From NCBI GenBank assembly GCA_017471405.1, contig JAFUTK010000072.1:1-64000 (forward strand): a DNA stretch of 64,000 nucleotides, in the 5' to 3' direction. Shown piece by piece: positions 24,806 to 33,155 of this stretch. The stretch's first letter is position 1. Every line of letters begins with the position of its first letter. Under the pieces are notes generated by a model. That model had not been told where the DNA came from. It worked only from the letters and a program-made list of their open reading frames with translations, and did no database searches. Origin of the DNA: Ruminococcus sp. GTDB lineage: Bacteria > Bacillota > Clostridia > Oscillospirales > Ruminococcaceae. A program made the translations under genes and the position numbers.

Positions 24806-26307
24806 TATTCGGTGACCTCCTCAGGCTTAAGATAGAGCTGCAGATTTGGAATAGTAACAGGATCCTCTTCAGTACCGGTTCCGGTGTAGCCTCCGAATGT
24901 AACGTAGCTGAAGTAATCCAGATCCTTGATACCTCTTATGAACTCAGGAGCCTCATACTGGTCGCCCACGTGAACATCGGAGATAGCAACAAGTCCGGAA
25001 GCCTGGTCGTAGGTGAGGCCTGTATAATTAGCTTCGTAGGAAGCGCCCTCTGTATCGGAGCTTGTAGCCTCATCGATCTGCTCAAAGGTCTTCTTTTTCA
25101 GAACAGGCAGAGCGTCCAGCTTCTGCTTAGCGTTCTCAACATTGGTCTTATACTGATTGATAAGGTCGAGGCCCTTATGCAGCACCTGATTGGCGGCGAT
25201 AACCTCGTCAGCCTTTCTGATCTCCTCGTTGGTCTCGTCGATATCCTTGCGGACGCTGCTCTCTCTCATTCCGATGAACAGTGTGATAGCGCCGATAGCC
25301 AGTGCGGAAGCGGCAACTACGATGCCTGCTGTGATGAGAAGTCCGGTAGCAGCTTCGCTGGTCTTGCCTGTTGCAGTGTCAATCTCCAGCAGGTTGATTC
25401 GCTCAGTCTGCTTGTTTCTTCTGTACAAAGAACCGATAGCGTTGGCGAATACGGTGAACTCAAAGTTCTCGTAACCAGTGATCTGTGCAGGAACTCCAAG
25501 GATCGAAGCCTTGATATCCATTCCATCCAGCGAGTCAACGAGCTTGATATAGTCGTCGATCTTGCCGTAGAGGATAACGTGGTCAAGTCCCGGGCCGCCT
25601 CTTGCCTTATTGAACTGCTCCATTCTGAAGATGTTCTCGTTGAGGGCTTCGGTAACGTAGTCCTCCTGGTCGTAATCCGAGGGGTCGATGGGAACGTATC
25701 TTGCGAATGCCATCTGTCCGTTCTCGAAGAGGGTCAGGCCGATGAAGTTATCGTCCAGCTGGCAAACCAGCAGAGGCATTTTTTCCATATTGCTCTTGTC
25801 AGCAAGAACGATTCTGGAGATTGAGTTACAGCTGATGTTTACCGACTTGAGGTTAATGGACATAATGTTGAAGAGCTTTCTGAAAGCCTCAACGATTGCG
25901 CTGGGGCAGGCGGTAGCCAGTACCTTAACGGCGCCAGGGTTATCCTCGCCGGCCTCGCCTACAACAGTATATGAAATGGAATACTCATCGGAGATACCCA
26001 TTTCCTGGGACATATGGTTCTGTACCATCTGGAGGAACTCATTTCCCTTAGCCTTAGGAACCGTAAGCTCCTTGAACACGATGTTACTGGAGGAGAAGGT
26101 AACGATGGCGTCTCTATCCATCATGACCTCAGCCTTGAGATTGGTTACCAGCAGGTCAGCCAGACCGGAGAGGTTAATTACCTCGCCGTTCATAATCATT
26201 TCCTCGGGAACGTCAACGGAGAGTGACTTCTCGATTCTGATCTTGCCTGCTGAGTTATCGCCTTTTACAATGTGTACTTGTCTGTCCGAAATATCAAATG
26301 ACAGCAT
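24805..26307 (-). CDS. PilM-PilN fusion protein
   Basis: 500 residues. Residues 1 to about 310 form an actin-like PilM domain (MLSFDISDRQVHIVKG, VTFSSSNIVFKELTVPKA, CNSISRIVLADKS, DHVILYGKIDD, ANAIGSLYRR). It is followed directly by RINLLEID at about 320, matching the INLLP motif by which the PilN N-terminus docks into PilM. Then come one transmembrane helix (GLLITAGIVVAASALAIGAITLFIG), a coiled coil (KDIDETNEEIRKADEVIAANQ) and a beta-rich PilN-like domain. In most bacteria these are two genes; here the docking peptide is covalently linked. Between pilC and pilO in the operon. Confidence 0.85.
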   Translation of the reverse strand: MLSFDISDRQVHIVKGDNSAGKIRIEKSLSVDVPEEMIMNGEVINLSGLADLLVTNLKAEVMMDRDAIVTFSSSNIVFKELTVPKAKGNEFLQMVQNHMSQEMGISDEYSISYTVVGEAGEDNPGAVKVLATACPSAIVEAFRKLFNIMSINLKSVNISCNSISRIVLADKSNMEKMPLLVCQLDDNFIGLTLFENGQMAFARYVPIDPSDYDQEDYVTEALNENIFRMEQFNKARGGPGLDHVILYGKIDDYIKLVDSLDGMDIKASILGVPAQITGYENFEFTVFANAIGSLYRRNKQTERINLLEIDTATGKTSEAATGLLITAGIVVAASALAIGAITLFIGMRESSVRKDIDETNEEIRKADEVIAANQVLHKGLDLINQYKTNVENAKQKLDALPVLKKKTFEQIDEATSSDTEGASYEANYTGLTYDQASGLVAISDVHVGDQYEAPEFIRGIKDLDYFSYVTFGGYTGTGTEEDPVTIPNLQLYLKPEEVTE

Positions 26308-26344
26308 TTATTCTTCACTCCATTCAAGATTATAATGTTTATGA

Positions 26345-27541
26345 TTAAGTATTCTCGATACCCTCGAAGGAACCGTAGAGCAGTGGGAAGATACCCGCAA
26401 GGCAAAGGCCTATCGCAGCGCCCATGATGATGATCATAAGGGGCTCCATAAGTCCTACGAGACGCTCAACTGCGGAGTCAGCCTCTTCCTCGTAGAAGTC
26501 GGCAGTCTTTTCAAGGATCTCATCAAGAGCTCCCGACTCTTCGCCGACGTAGATGATCGAGCAGAACATTCCCTCGAAGATCTCGGTCTTAACGAGCGAC
26601 TGCGAAAGCGGTGCGCCCTGCTTAACTTCATCAACTACCTGTATGAAGCATTTATCAACATAGGTGTTATTAAGTATCTTAGACGAGCGCTCCAGGCACT
26701 CAACCATCGAGATACCGCTGGAGTAAAGAGATGAAAGGGTTCTTGCGAAACGGCCTTCATAAATCTTGACCATCAGAGGTCCGACCGCGGGCATTTTGAT
26801 CTTGACCTTATCGAACCATAGCCTGATGGACTCGACCTTCAGGCCGTAGATGATACCAAAGATAATAACTGCAAGTGCTATCAGCAGAATATACCATTTT
26901 TCCTTCATAAAGCCGCTGAAGCTGAACAGTACCCTCGACAGAGCAGGCATATCCTCTTCCTTCATCATTCCTGCGAACTGCGGGAGGATAAAGGTAAACA
27001 TACCGATTACCATTGCGATACAGAGCACACCGAGTATGATAGGATATGTGCTTGCGCTCTTTACCTTGTTATTGAGCTTGTTGGTGTTTGCATAGTAGTC
27101 TGACAGACGCTGCATAGTCAGGTCAAGAGTACCCGATGTTTCGCCCGCGTCAACCATGGAAACGAAGAAGTCAGGGAATGTACCGAGCCTTGTTCTCAGA
27201 GCCTCGGTAAAGGTTGTGCCCTTGTTAACATCCTCGTAAACCGCGAGCCATACAGCCTTAGCTCCCTTGTGCTCTTCCTCCTTGTAAAGGATATCGAGCG
27301 CTCTTACGATGGTCAGGCCCGAGGTCATCATAGCAGCCAACTGACGGCAGGAGAAGGCGAGCTTCTTGGTAGAGAACTTATAGGAGTTCTTCTTTCCGCC
27401 TCCGAGAGCCTCATTGTAGCTGACCAGGAACAGACCTTGGTCATGAGTCTTCTCAAGGACCTCCTGAGCGTCCTCCGCCTGCATAGTGCCCTTGATGGTC
27501 TTACCTGTGGCGTCCTTGGCTACATAGGTAAAATTTTTCAT
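26345..27541 (-). CDS. pilC: type IV pilus platform protein PilC (GspF family)
   Basis: 398 residues with two GspF domains. N-terminal FTYVAKDATGKTIKGTMQAEDAQEV is the family opening. The first GspF repeat includes FSCRQLAAMMTSGLTIVRALDIL, FPDFFVSMVDAGETSGTLD and a helix near 170. The second includes FARTLSSLYSSGISMVECLE, FCSIIYVGEESGALDEILEKTADFYEEE and the final helix with LMEPLMIIIMGAAIG. It is the membrane platform on which PilB works. The in-frame GTG at 27551-27553 sits directly on the GGAGG, so ATG 27541 (MKNFTYVA) is more likely. First gene of the pilus operon. Confidence 0.94.
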   Translation of the reverse strand: MKNFTYVAKDATGKTIKGTMQAEDAQEVLEKTHDQGLFLVSYNEALGGGKKNSYKFSTKKLAFSCRQLAAMMTSGLTIVRALDILYKEEEHKGAKAVWLAVYEDVNKGTTFTEALRTRLGTFPDFFVSMVDAGETSGTLDLTMQRLSDYYANTNKLNNKVKSASTYPIILGVLCIAMVIGMFTFILPQFAGMMKEEDMPALSRVLFSFSGFMKEKWYILLIALAVIIFGIIYGLKVESIRLWFDKVKIKMPAVGPLMVKIYEGRFARTLSSLYSSGISMVECLERSSKILNNTYVDKCFIQVVDEVKQGAPLSQSLVKTEIFEGMFCSIIYVGEESGALDEILEKTADFYEEEADSAVERLVGLMEPLMIIIMGAAIGLCLAGIFPLLYGSFEGIENT

Positions 27542-27618
27542 TTTTCTGGTCACACCTCCACTGTGTCACACGTTTTTAGCGTTCGCCGTGGCGCACCTGC
27601 ACAAAACGCATTTTTATA

Positions 27619-27647
27619 ATTATAACATTTTTCGTTATAATAATCAA
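27619..27647 (-). promoter_or_regulatory. promoter of the pilus operon
   Basis: Minus strand TTGATT (27642-27647), 17 nt, TATAAT (27619-27624), in a very AT-rich block. Confidence 0.75.
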
Positions 27648-27767
27648 GAAAAAAATTAAATATTTTTATATTTACGATGACGAAATATCTCCCCGAATTT
27701 TATTAGAATTGAACAAATCCCACAATTACCGCGTTTTTCCTAGTAAATTACCCCTTTATGGATTGTT

Positions 27768-28361
27768 TCATTCGTTTAACAAATTCACTTCTTCGATTTC
27801 TTCCTCCTCTTCTCGGACTATTTTGCTCTCGCCTCTTTTAGCTCCGCCGAGTATGAACGGATGCTCCTTGCCGTACTTGCGGAACGCCGCCACATACGCC
27901 CACAGCAGCAGTGCCGCTATGACAGCCAGCCCGATAAACACGCTCAAAACGAAATCCATTCCCAGCTTTTCCTGAATCCATTCAAAGGGAAAGTAGGCAA
28001 TCTCAAAGAACGCATTGGCCTTTCCGTGGGGCTCGAAGGAATCCCGAAAGATAGAGGGGATAAAGTAGACCATCACCATAAATATCAGGGTTATGGTGAT
28101 GTTCACGCTGCTCCAAATCTCATAGGCGGCGTGCTTTTTGCCGTCGTCAGCAAAGACGGGCAGCAGCATCAGCAGGACTACCGCAAAGGAGATAAATGAG
28201 CGCAGCGCGTCGTTTATCAGTGCCTCTCTCACCGAGCCGTCGGGCAGGAGCGAAACGATTGCAGGACAGATGACCATACCCACAAACACTGAAAAAGCCG
28301 CACACGCTATCAGAAGTCCTATGCGGGCAAGCGTATAGAGCAGAAATTTCAGCGAATCCAA
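27768..28361 (-). CDS. membrane protein of unknown function
   Basis: 197 residues with about four hydrophobic helices (roughly 7-35, 52-68, 86-102 and 135-158). The C-terminal tail is cytoplasmic and charged, with an acidic run (REEEEEIEEVNLLNE). No family recognised. Preceded by its own promoter (TTGTAA-17-TATACT) and the binding site AAGAGGTG. Divergent from the ZIP transporter gene; no functional link is evident. Confidence 0.65.
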   Translation of the reverse strand: MDSLKFLLYTLARIGLLIACAAFSVFVGMVICPAIVSLLPDGSVREALINDALRSFISFAVVLLMLLPVFADDGKKHAAYEIWSSVNITITLIFMVMVYFIPSIFRDSFEPHGKANAFFEIAYFPFEWIQEKLGMDFVLSVFIGLAVIAALLLWAYVAAFRKYGKEHPFILGGAKRGESKIVREEEEEIEEVNLLNE

Positions 28362-28396
28362 GCAGCAGTCACCTCTTCCGATTATTTCTCACTGTA

Positions 28397-28425
28397 AGTA
28401 TATCACAATTCTGCCACAATTACAA
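28397..28425 (-). promoter_or_regulatory. promoter of the membrane protein gene at 27768-28361
   Basis: Minus strand TTGTAA (28420-28425), 17 nt, TATACT (28397-28402). Confidence 0.65.
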
Positions 28426-28444
28426 TAGTATTTTTTGAATATTT

Positions 28445-28473
28445 TTGATAAAATTCCACAAGAGCCATATAAC
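28445..28473 (+). promoter_or_regulatory. promoter of the ZIP transporter gene
   Basis: TTGATA (28445-28450), 17 nt, TATAAC (28468-28473), giving a leader of about 95 nt. Confidence 0.6.
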
Positions 28474-28575
28474 CCCAACAGCTTGTATACCTTAGCAAAG
28501 CACAAGTCAGCATATAGCGTCATAGTATAGAAAAGCGGGCTGCCGCTACTACATCTGAAAGGCTGATAATTGATA

Positions 28576-29358
28576 ATGAATACTGTTTTAATGTCGCTTC
28601 TGGCGACGGGGTTCACCTTTGCGCTGACCGCTCTGGGGGCGGCGATGGTGTTTTTTGTGAGGAAGGAGTCTCCAGGAGGAGGTTTGCAAAGAATATTTCT
28701 TGGCTTTGCGGCGGGAGTAATGATAGCCGCCTCGGTATGGTCGCTGCTAATTCCCTCCATAGAGCAGGCCGAGGAGCGGGGAATGATACCCTGGCTGCCG
28801 GCGGCGCTGGGGATAGTGGCGGGAGTGCTTTTCCTTGTGCTCTTCGACAGGCTTATCCCCTACTTCCGCCCGGCGGACGAAAACAGCGTCAGGCAAGGGC
28901 TGGGGAGGACCTCCCTGCTGGTATTTGCGGTAACTCTGCACAACATTCCCGAGGGAATGGCGGTAGGTCTGGCCTTTGCCCTGACCGGCGGAGGACACGA
29001 TAAGGAGGCCGTAGCTGCGGCTGCGGCGCTGGCGGTAGGCATAGCGATACAGAACTTCCCGGAGGGGGCGGCGATATCTCTTCCCTTGCGGCAGGAGGGT
29101 ATGAGCCGGCCAAAGGCCTTTCTCTGCGGAGCCTTGTCCGGGATAGTAGAGCCCATCGCCGGCACCCTGACGGTCATCGCGGCGGGGCACATCGCGGCGC
29201 TGATGCCCTGGCTGCTGGCCTTTGCTGCGGGAGCTATGCTCTACGTCGTGGTGGAGGAGCTTATCCCGGAGGCTCATCTGGGCGCGGGGCATCTGGGTAC
29301 AGCAGGAGTAATGCTGGGGTTCATTATAATGATGATACTCGATGTGGCGCTGGGATAA
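28576..29358 (+). CDS. zupT: ZIP family divalent metal transporter
   Basis: 260 residues and about eight helices. Metal-binding motifs of ZIP transporters are in the expected helices: HNIPEGMAVGLAF in helix IV and QNFPEGAAISLPL in helix V. It imports zinc, iron or manganese. Metal choice cannot be read from the sequence. ATG 28576 is used; an in-frame TTG at 28570 has slightly better distance to AAAGG (28558-28562), so two extra N-terminal residues are possible. Monocistronic, ends at a strong hairpin. Confidence 0.92.
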   Translation: MNTVLMSLLATGFTFALTALGAAMVFFVRKESPGGGLQRIFLGFAAGVMIAASVWSLLIPSIEQAEERGMIPWLPAALGIVAGVLFLVLFDRLIPYFRPADENSVRQGLGRTSLLVFAVTLHNIPEGMAVGLAFALTGGGHDKEAVAAAAALAVGIAIQNFPEGAAISLPLRQEGMSRPKAFLCGALSGIVEPIAGTLTVIAAGHIAALMPWLLAFAAGAMLYVVVEELIPEAHLGAGHLGTAGVMLGFIIMMILDVALG

Positions 29359-29367
29359 CGGCAAAAA

Positions 29368-29400
29368 GGGCTGCCCCCGATACCGGGGACAGCCCTCTTT
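29368..29400. terminator. bidirectional terminator between zupT and flavodoxin genes
   Basis: GGGCTG-CCCCCG pairs with CCGGGGACAGCCC (29368-29395). T-rich on plus; AAAAA before the stem gives a U-tract on minus. Confidence 0.88.
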
Positions 29401-29439
29401 CAGAAGAAATAAAGGAAACTATGAAAAAGCTCAAATTAC

Positions 29440-29862
29440 TTATGCCAGTGCTGCTCCAAGTGCCTTGCAGGCTGCAACGGCATCATCGTCGGGAGCGTCA
29501 TTGGCCATAACGAAGTCGGTGACGATATCGGCACCGGCTGCCTTGGCATCGTCCTGCCAGTTGCGGATCCACTCGCCGTCGCCCCAGCCGTAGGAGCCAA
29601 ACAGCGCGGTCTTCTTGCCGGAAAGTGCGCCCTTAACGCTGTCCCACATAGGCTGGAACTCGCTCTCCTCCAGTACCTCGGCACCCATTGCCGGGCAGCC
29701 GAAGGCGAATGCGTCATAGCCTGCAACTGCATCGGCGCTGAAATCAGCCGCTGTGATGAGCTCTGCCTCTGCACCCTTTTCCTTAACGCCCTCTGCTACG
29801 GCATTGGCCATAGCCTCGGTGTTGCCTGTGCCGCTCCAATATACTACTGCTATCTTCGACAT
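29440..29862 (-). CDS. flavodoxin
   Basis: A 140-residue short-chain flavodoxin: N-terminal IAVVYWSGTGNTEAMANAVAEG is the FMN phosphate loop, AFGCPAMGAEVLEE and LFGSYGWGDGEWIR give the two isoalloxazine loops. It carries electrons at low potential in place of ferredoxin, for example to or from hydrogenase or pyruvate oxidoreductase. RBS GGAAAGGA before ATG 29862. A 16-bp palindrome (29878-29893) sits immediately upstream of that site and may be an operator. Monocistronic. Confidence 0.94.
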   Translation of the reverse strand: MSKIAVVYWSGTGNTEAMANAVAEGVKEKGAEAELITAADFSADAVAGYDAFAFGCPAMGAEVLEESEFQPMWDSVKGALSGKKTALFGSYGWGDGEWIRNWQDDAKAAGADIVTDFVMANDAPDDDAVAACKALGAALA

Positions 29863-29877
29863 AATATCTTCCTTTCC

Positions 29878-29893
29878 GTTAGCTTTTGCTAAC
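29878..29893. promoter_or_regulatory. palindrome in front of the flavodoxin gene
   Basis: GTTAGC-TTTT-GCTAAC, a perfect 6-bp inverted repeat with a 4-nt centre, directly before the ribosome binding site. It could be an operator or a hairpin in the mRNA leader. A -10 (minus TATAAT) lies about 45 nt further upstream. Confidence 0.45.
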
Positions 29894-30018
29894 TGTTGAC
29901 ATTAATTTTAATGCCCAAAGGCATTGTGTAAATATATTATACCCCACCGGCTGGAATAATTCCACTCTGTAAGGGCGGGAAAAAGGCTCCGTTCGGACAC
30001 TTCCTCTTCTGCGACGGG

Positions 30019-30047
30019 TTGACTTTTATCATAAAAGCAACTATAAT
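30019..30047 (+). promoter_or_regulatory. promoter of the metallophosphoesterase gene
   Basis: TTGACT (30019-30024), 17 nt, TATAAT (30042-30047), with GGAGG before ATG 30081. Confidence 0.8.
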
Positions 30048-30080
30048 GGTAAATGTAGTCAACGACCCCCGGAGGCAGCT

Positions 30081-31271
30081 ATGATTTTTCTATTTCTATT
30101 TCCCGGATACCTTTTTATAAATCTATATATCGTTCTGCGGCTGCTGCACTGGTTCAAAAGCATCTGGAGCAGATTCGGCGGGCGGGTTTTCTGCGCCGTC
30201 ATTGCCTTTGTGTACTTTACGCTGGCGCTCTCACCCATTCTGGCCTTCGTGCTGCCGAGAAACGCCATCACGATACTGATACGCCGGCTCTCCACCTACT
30301 GGATGGGCATACTTCTTTACGGCTTTTCGGCGCTGTTGATAGTTGACCTCATAAGGCTAATCATCAGCAGGACGCGCTTAAAGCTCACTCCCCTGTTCTC
30401 AAGGCCCGCAGCCGTTGCCATCGGAGCCGTGGCGCTTATATCGGCTGGAACGGTCTGTCTCTACGGCGCCTACCACGCCCGACAGATCAAGACCACCGAA
30501 TACAGCATCACTGTGGACAAGCAGGCTGACGGTATGACCGAGCTCAACGCCGTACTCATCGCCGACACCCATATGGGCTACGCCATCGGCAGGGACCACA
30601 TCGCCCAGATGGTGGATAAGATAAACTCCTGCGAGCCGGATATAGTCATTTTTGCAGGAGACATCTTTGACAACTCGGTGGCGGGGCTGGACTACCCGGA
30701 CGAGTTGGCGGCGCTGTTTCGGAGCATCAGGACAAAATACGGCGTTTGGGCCACCTACGGCAATCACGACATCGACGAGCAGATACTTATGGGCTTCACC
30801 TTCAACTGGAGCGGCAGCCCTCCCAACGATTCGAGAATGAAGGCCTTCTGCGAACAGGCGAACATCAATCTGCTCTGCGACGAGGTCACTCTTATAGATG
30901 ACAAATTCTACCTTGTGGGCAGACGGGACGGCGAAAAGCCCGGAACTGCCGACGGCAGTAGGCTTACCCCCTCAGAGCTTACCCGGAAACTTGACCTGAC
31001 CAAGCCGGTGTTCTTTATCGCTCACGAGCCTAGCGAATTGCAGGAGACCGCCAATGCCGGTGCAGATATCGACTTCTCCGGCCACACCCACGACGGCCAG
31101 CTTTTCCCGCTGACAGTCATCACGAACATCATCTGGGAGAACCCCTGCGGGCTGCTGAAAAAGGACGCGATGACCTCAGTGGTGACCTCGGGAGTTGGAG
31201 TTTTCGGGCCCTTTATGCGTGTAGGCACCGATGCGGAGATTTGCAATATACACATCAGCTTTGCGGGGTGA
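30081..31271 (+). CDS. membrane-bound metallophosphoesterase (YkuE/YaeI-like)
   Basis: 396 residues. About four helices in the first 150 residues, then a calcineurin-like phosphoesterase domain with all metal motifs: IADTHMGYAIG, FAGDIFDN, YGNHDIDE, FIAHEP and GHTHDGQLFP. Membrane-anchored proteins with this architecture act on phosphodiesters or lipid-linked substrates such as UDP-diacylglucosamine in the family at large; the substrate here is unknown. The domain appears complete. Monocistronic with its own promoter. Confidence 0.88.
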   Translation: MIFLFLFPGYLFINLYIVLRLLHWFKSIWSRFGGRVFCAVIAFVYFTLALSPILAFVLPRNAITILIRRLSTYWMGILLYGFSALLIVDLIRLIISRTRLKLTPLFSRPAAVAIGAVALISAGTVCLYGAYHARQIKTTEYSITVDKQADGMTELNAVLIADTHMGYAIGRDHIAQMVDKINSCEPDIVIFAGDIFDNSVAGLDYPDELAALFRSIRTKYGVWATYGNHDIDEQILMGFTFNWSGSPPNDSRMKAFCEQANINLLCDEVTLIDDKFYLVGRRDGEKPGTADGSRLTPSELTRKLDLTKPVFFIAHEPSELQETANAGADIDFSGHTHDGQLFPLTVITNIIWENPCGLLKKDAMTSVVTSGVGVFGPFMRVGTDAEICNIHISFAG

Positions 31272-31317
31272 AGAGTTCCTCCCGAATTGTAAATTATGAA
31301 TTTAGGCAAAAACCATC

Positions 31318-31346
31318 TTGCATTTTTCATAAGGCTGTTGTATAAT
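31318..31346 (+). promoter_or_regulatory. promoter of the DUF1846 gene
   Basis: TTGCAT (31318-31323), 17 nt, TATAAT (31341-31346). Confidence 0.78.
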
Positions 31347-31380
31347 AGATAAGGAATTTTTATTAGGGAAGGACCTGAAT

Positions 31381-32850
31381 ATGAGCAAGGGAATTATCGG
31401 TTTTGACAATGACAAGTATCTGAAAATGCAGTCGGAGCATATCCGCGAGAGGATACACAGCTTCGGCGGCAAGCTTTATCTGGAGTTCGGTGGCAAGCTC
31501 TATGACGACTACCACGCCTCCCGGGTGCTGCCCGGCTTTAAGCCCGACTCAAAGCTGCAGATGCTGCTCCAGCTCAAGGACGAGGCGGAGATAGTCATCG
31601 TCATCAATGCGGGAGATATAGAGAAGAACAAGGTCAGAGGCGACCTGGGCATCACCTACGATGTGGACGTTATCCGCCTCTACAACGTGTTCACCAAGAT
31701 AGGACTGTATGTAAGCTCCGTTGTGCTGACACAGTATGAAGGACAGCGCTCCGCCGACGCCTTCCAGAAGAGGCTTGAATCTCTGGGCGTGAAGGTTTAC
31801 CATCACTATCCCATCTCCGGCTACCCCTCCAATTTACAGCTGATAATGAGCGACGAGGGCTACGGCAAGAACGACTACATCGAGACCACCCGCCGGCTGG
31901 TAGTTATCACAGCTCCCGGCCCCGGCAGCGGAAAGATGGCCACCTGCCTCTCCCAGCTCTACCACGAGAACAAGCGGGGAATTGATGCCGGTTACGCCAA
32001 GTTCGAGACCTTCCCCATCTGGAACCTGCCCCTGCGCCACCCCGTAAATCTGGCCTACGAGGCAGCCACCTCAGACCTGAACGACGTCAACATGATCGAC
32101 CCCTACCACCTGGATGCTTACGGGGTAACGACCGTCAACTACAACCGCGACGTTGAGATATTCCCGGTGCTCAACGCAATGTTCGAGAGAATTCTGGGAG
32201 AGTCCCCCTACAAATCCCCGACTGATATGGGCGTAAATATGGCGGGCAACTGCATCGTTGATGATGAGGCTGTCTGCGAGGCGGCGCGTGAGGAGATAAT
32301 CCGGCGCTACTATGTGGCACTCTGCGGCAGAAAGAAGGGCTATGTCTCCGACGACGAGATCTACAAGCTGGAGCTTCTGATGAATCAGGCGGGAGTCACT
32401 ACCTCCGATAGGGCGGCAGTAGCTCCGGCGCTGGCGCGTGAGGCGGAGACCGGCGCACCCGCAGCGGCAATGGAGCTTCCCGACGGCACTATCCTCACCG
32501 GCAAGACCTCCAATCTGCTTGGAGCGGTATCGGCGCTGCTGTTGAACGCTCTGAAGCATTTCGGCGGCATTGACGACGAGGTTCTGCTGATGTCCCCGGA
32601 GGTCATCGAGCCGATTCAGGATTTGAAAATAAATCATTTAGGCAGCAGCAACCCCCGTCTGCACACTGATGAAACACTGATAGCGCTTTCCATCTGTGCA
32701 ACGACGGACGCCAACGCCAAGAAGGCTATGGAGCAGCTTGAAAAGCTCCGTGGCTGCGAGGTGCACTCGACAGTCATTCTCTCCGCAGTTGACGAGCGGA
32801 CCTTCAAGCGCCTCGGTGTGAACCTCACCTGCGAGCCGAAGTTCAGCTGA
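31381..32850 (+). CDS. DUF1846 family protein
   Basis: 489 residues, matching the DUF1846 family over the whole length: N-terminal IGFDNDKYLKMQSEHIRERI, FGGKLYDDYHASRVLPGF, ITYDVDVIRLYNVF, VVITAPGPGSGKMATCLSQLYHE and NLPLRHPVNLAYEAATSDLNDVNMIDPYHL. The PGPGSGK segment resembles a nucleotide-binding loop, and the family is described as P-loop-like, but its function is not established. Conserved in many Clostridia and lactic bacteria. Cytoplasmic. Transcribed alone, bounded by its own promoter and terminator. Confidence 0.92.
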   Translation: MSKGIIGFDNDKYLKMQSEHIRERIHSFGGKLYLEFGGKLYDDYHASRVLPGFKPDSKLQMLLQLKDEAEIVIVINAGDIEKNKVRGDLGITYDVDVIRLYNVFTKIGLYVSSVVLTQYEGQRSADAFQKRLESLGVKVYHHYPISGYPSNLQLIMSDEGYGKNDYIETTRRLVVITAPGPGSGKMATCLSQLYHENKRGIDAGYAKFETFPIWNLPLRHPVNLAYEAATSDLNDVNMIDPYHLDAYGVTTVNYNRDVEIFPVLNAMFERILGESPYKSPTDMGVNMAGNCIVDDEAVCEAAREEIIRRYYVALCGRKKGYVSDDEIYKLELLMNQAGVTTSDRAAVAPALAREAETGAPAAAMELPDGTILTGKTSNLLGAVSALLLNALKHFGGIDDEVLLMSPEVIEPIQDLKINHLGSSNPRLHTDETLIALSICATTDANAKKAMEQLEKLRGCEVHSTVILSAVDERTFKRLGVNLTCEPKFS

Positions 32851-32875
32851 TACAATTATAAAAGTATATAAGGAC

Positions 32876-32905
32876 AAAGCCCCTGCATCAGTGCAGGGGC
32901 TTTTT
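32876..32905 (+). terminator. terminator of the DUF1846 gene
   Basis: AAAGCCCCTGCA (32876-32887) pairs with TGCAGGGGCTTT (32892-32903), followed by TT. Confidence 0.92.
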
Positions 32906-33019
32906 ATGTAAATGAAGAATACCGGCTGATACAATGCAGCTGGGGCAAGTCAGCAAAGCGCGCAGATACGTCATTTCAAAGATGTCGAAAAAATTTTTCA
33001 AAAAAATCCTGAAAACCCC

Positions 33020-33048
33020 TTGACAAACTAGGTTTAGTATGCTATAAT
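33020..33048 (+). promoter_or_regulatory. strong promoter of the cysteine leader / metY unit
   Basis: Consensus TTGACA (33020-33025), 17 nt, TATAAT (33043-33048). The transcript would begin near 33055 and includes the leader peptide frame. Confidence 0.9.
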
Positions 33049-33062
33049 GCATATAACCTAGT
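33027..33062. promoter_or_regulatory. inverted-repeat operator over the metY promoter
   Basis: ACTAGGTT (33027-33034) and AACCTAGT (33055-33062) are perfect inverted repeats flanking the -10 box; the match extends inward imperfectly (TAGTATGC and GCATAT). A dimeric repressor would block the promoter. Rrf2-family regulators (CymR/IscR) commonly control cysteine genes in Firmicutes; assignment to that family is inference. Confidence 0.55.
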
Positions 33063-33089
33063 AAGCAGATAGGTAAAGGAGAGATTAAA

Positions 33090-33155
33090 ATGCAGACCTT
33101 TTTTGTAAGGCTCTTAAGAGAAAACTTCCGTTTCGGGCGAATGTGTTGTTGTTGA
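33090..33155 (+). CDS. cysteine attenuation leader peptide (21 aa, ends Cys-Cys-Cys)
   Basis: A short frame with a near-perfect ribosome binding site (AAAGGAGAG at 33075-33083, 6 nt before ATG). It encodes a basic peptide beginning MQTFFVRLLR and ending FRFGRMCCC, with the three Cys codons TGT TGT TGT (33144-33152) immediately before TGA. It lies between a consensus promoter and an O-acetylhomoserine sulfhydrylase gene. Runs of codons for the end product are the mark of leader peptides; polycysteine leaders are known in Actinobacteria. The Cys codons can pair with 33192-33206 downstream. Translation into protein is not shown by sequence alone, but the arrangement is hard to explain otherwise. 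Confidence 0.78.
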   Translation: MQTFFVRLLRENFRFGRMCCC

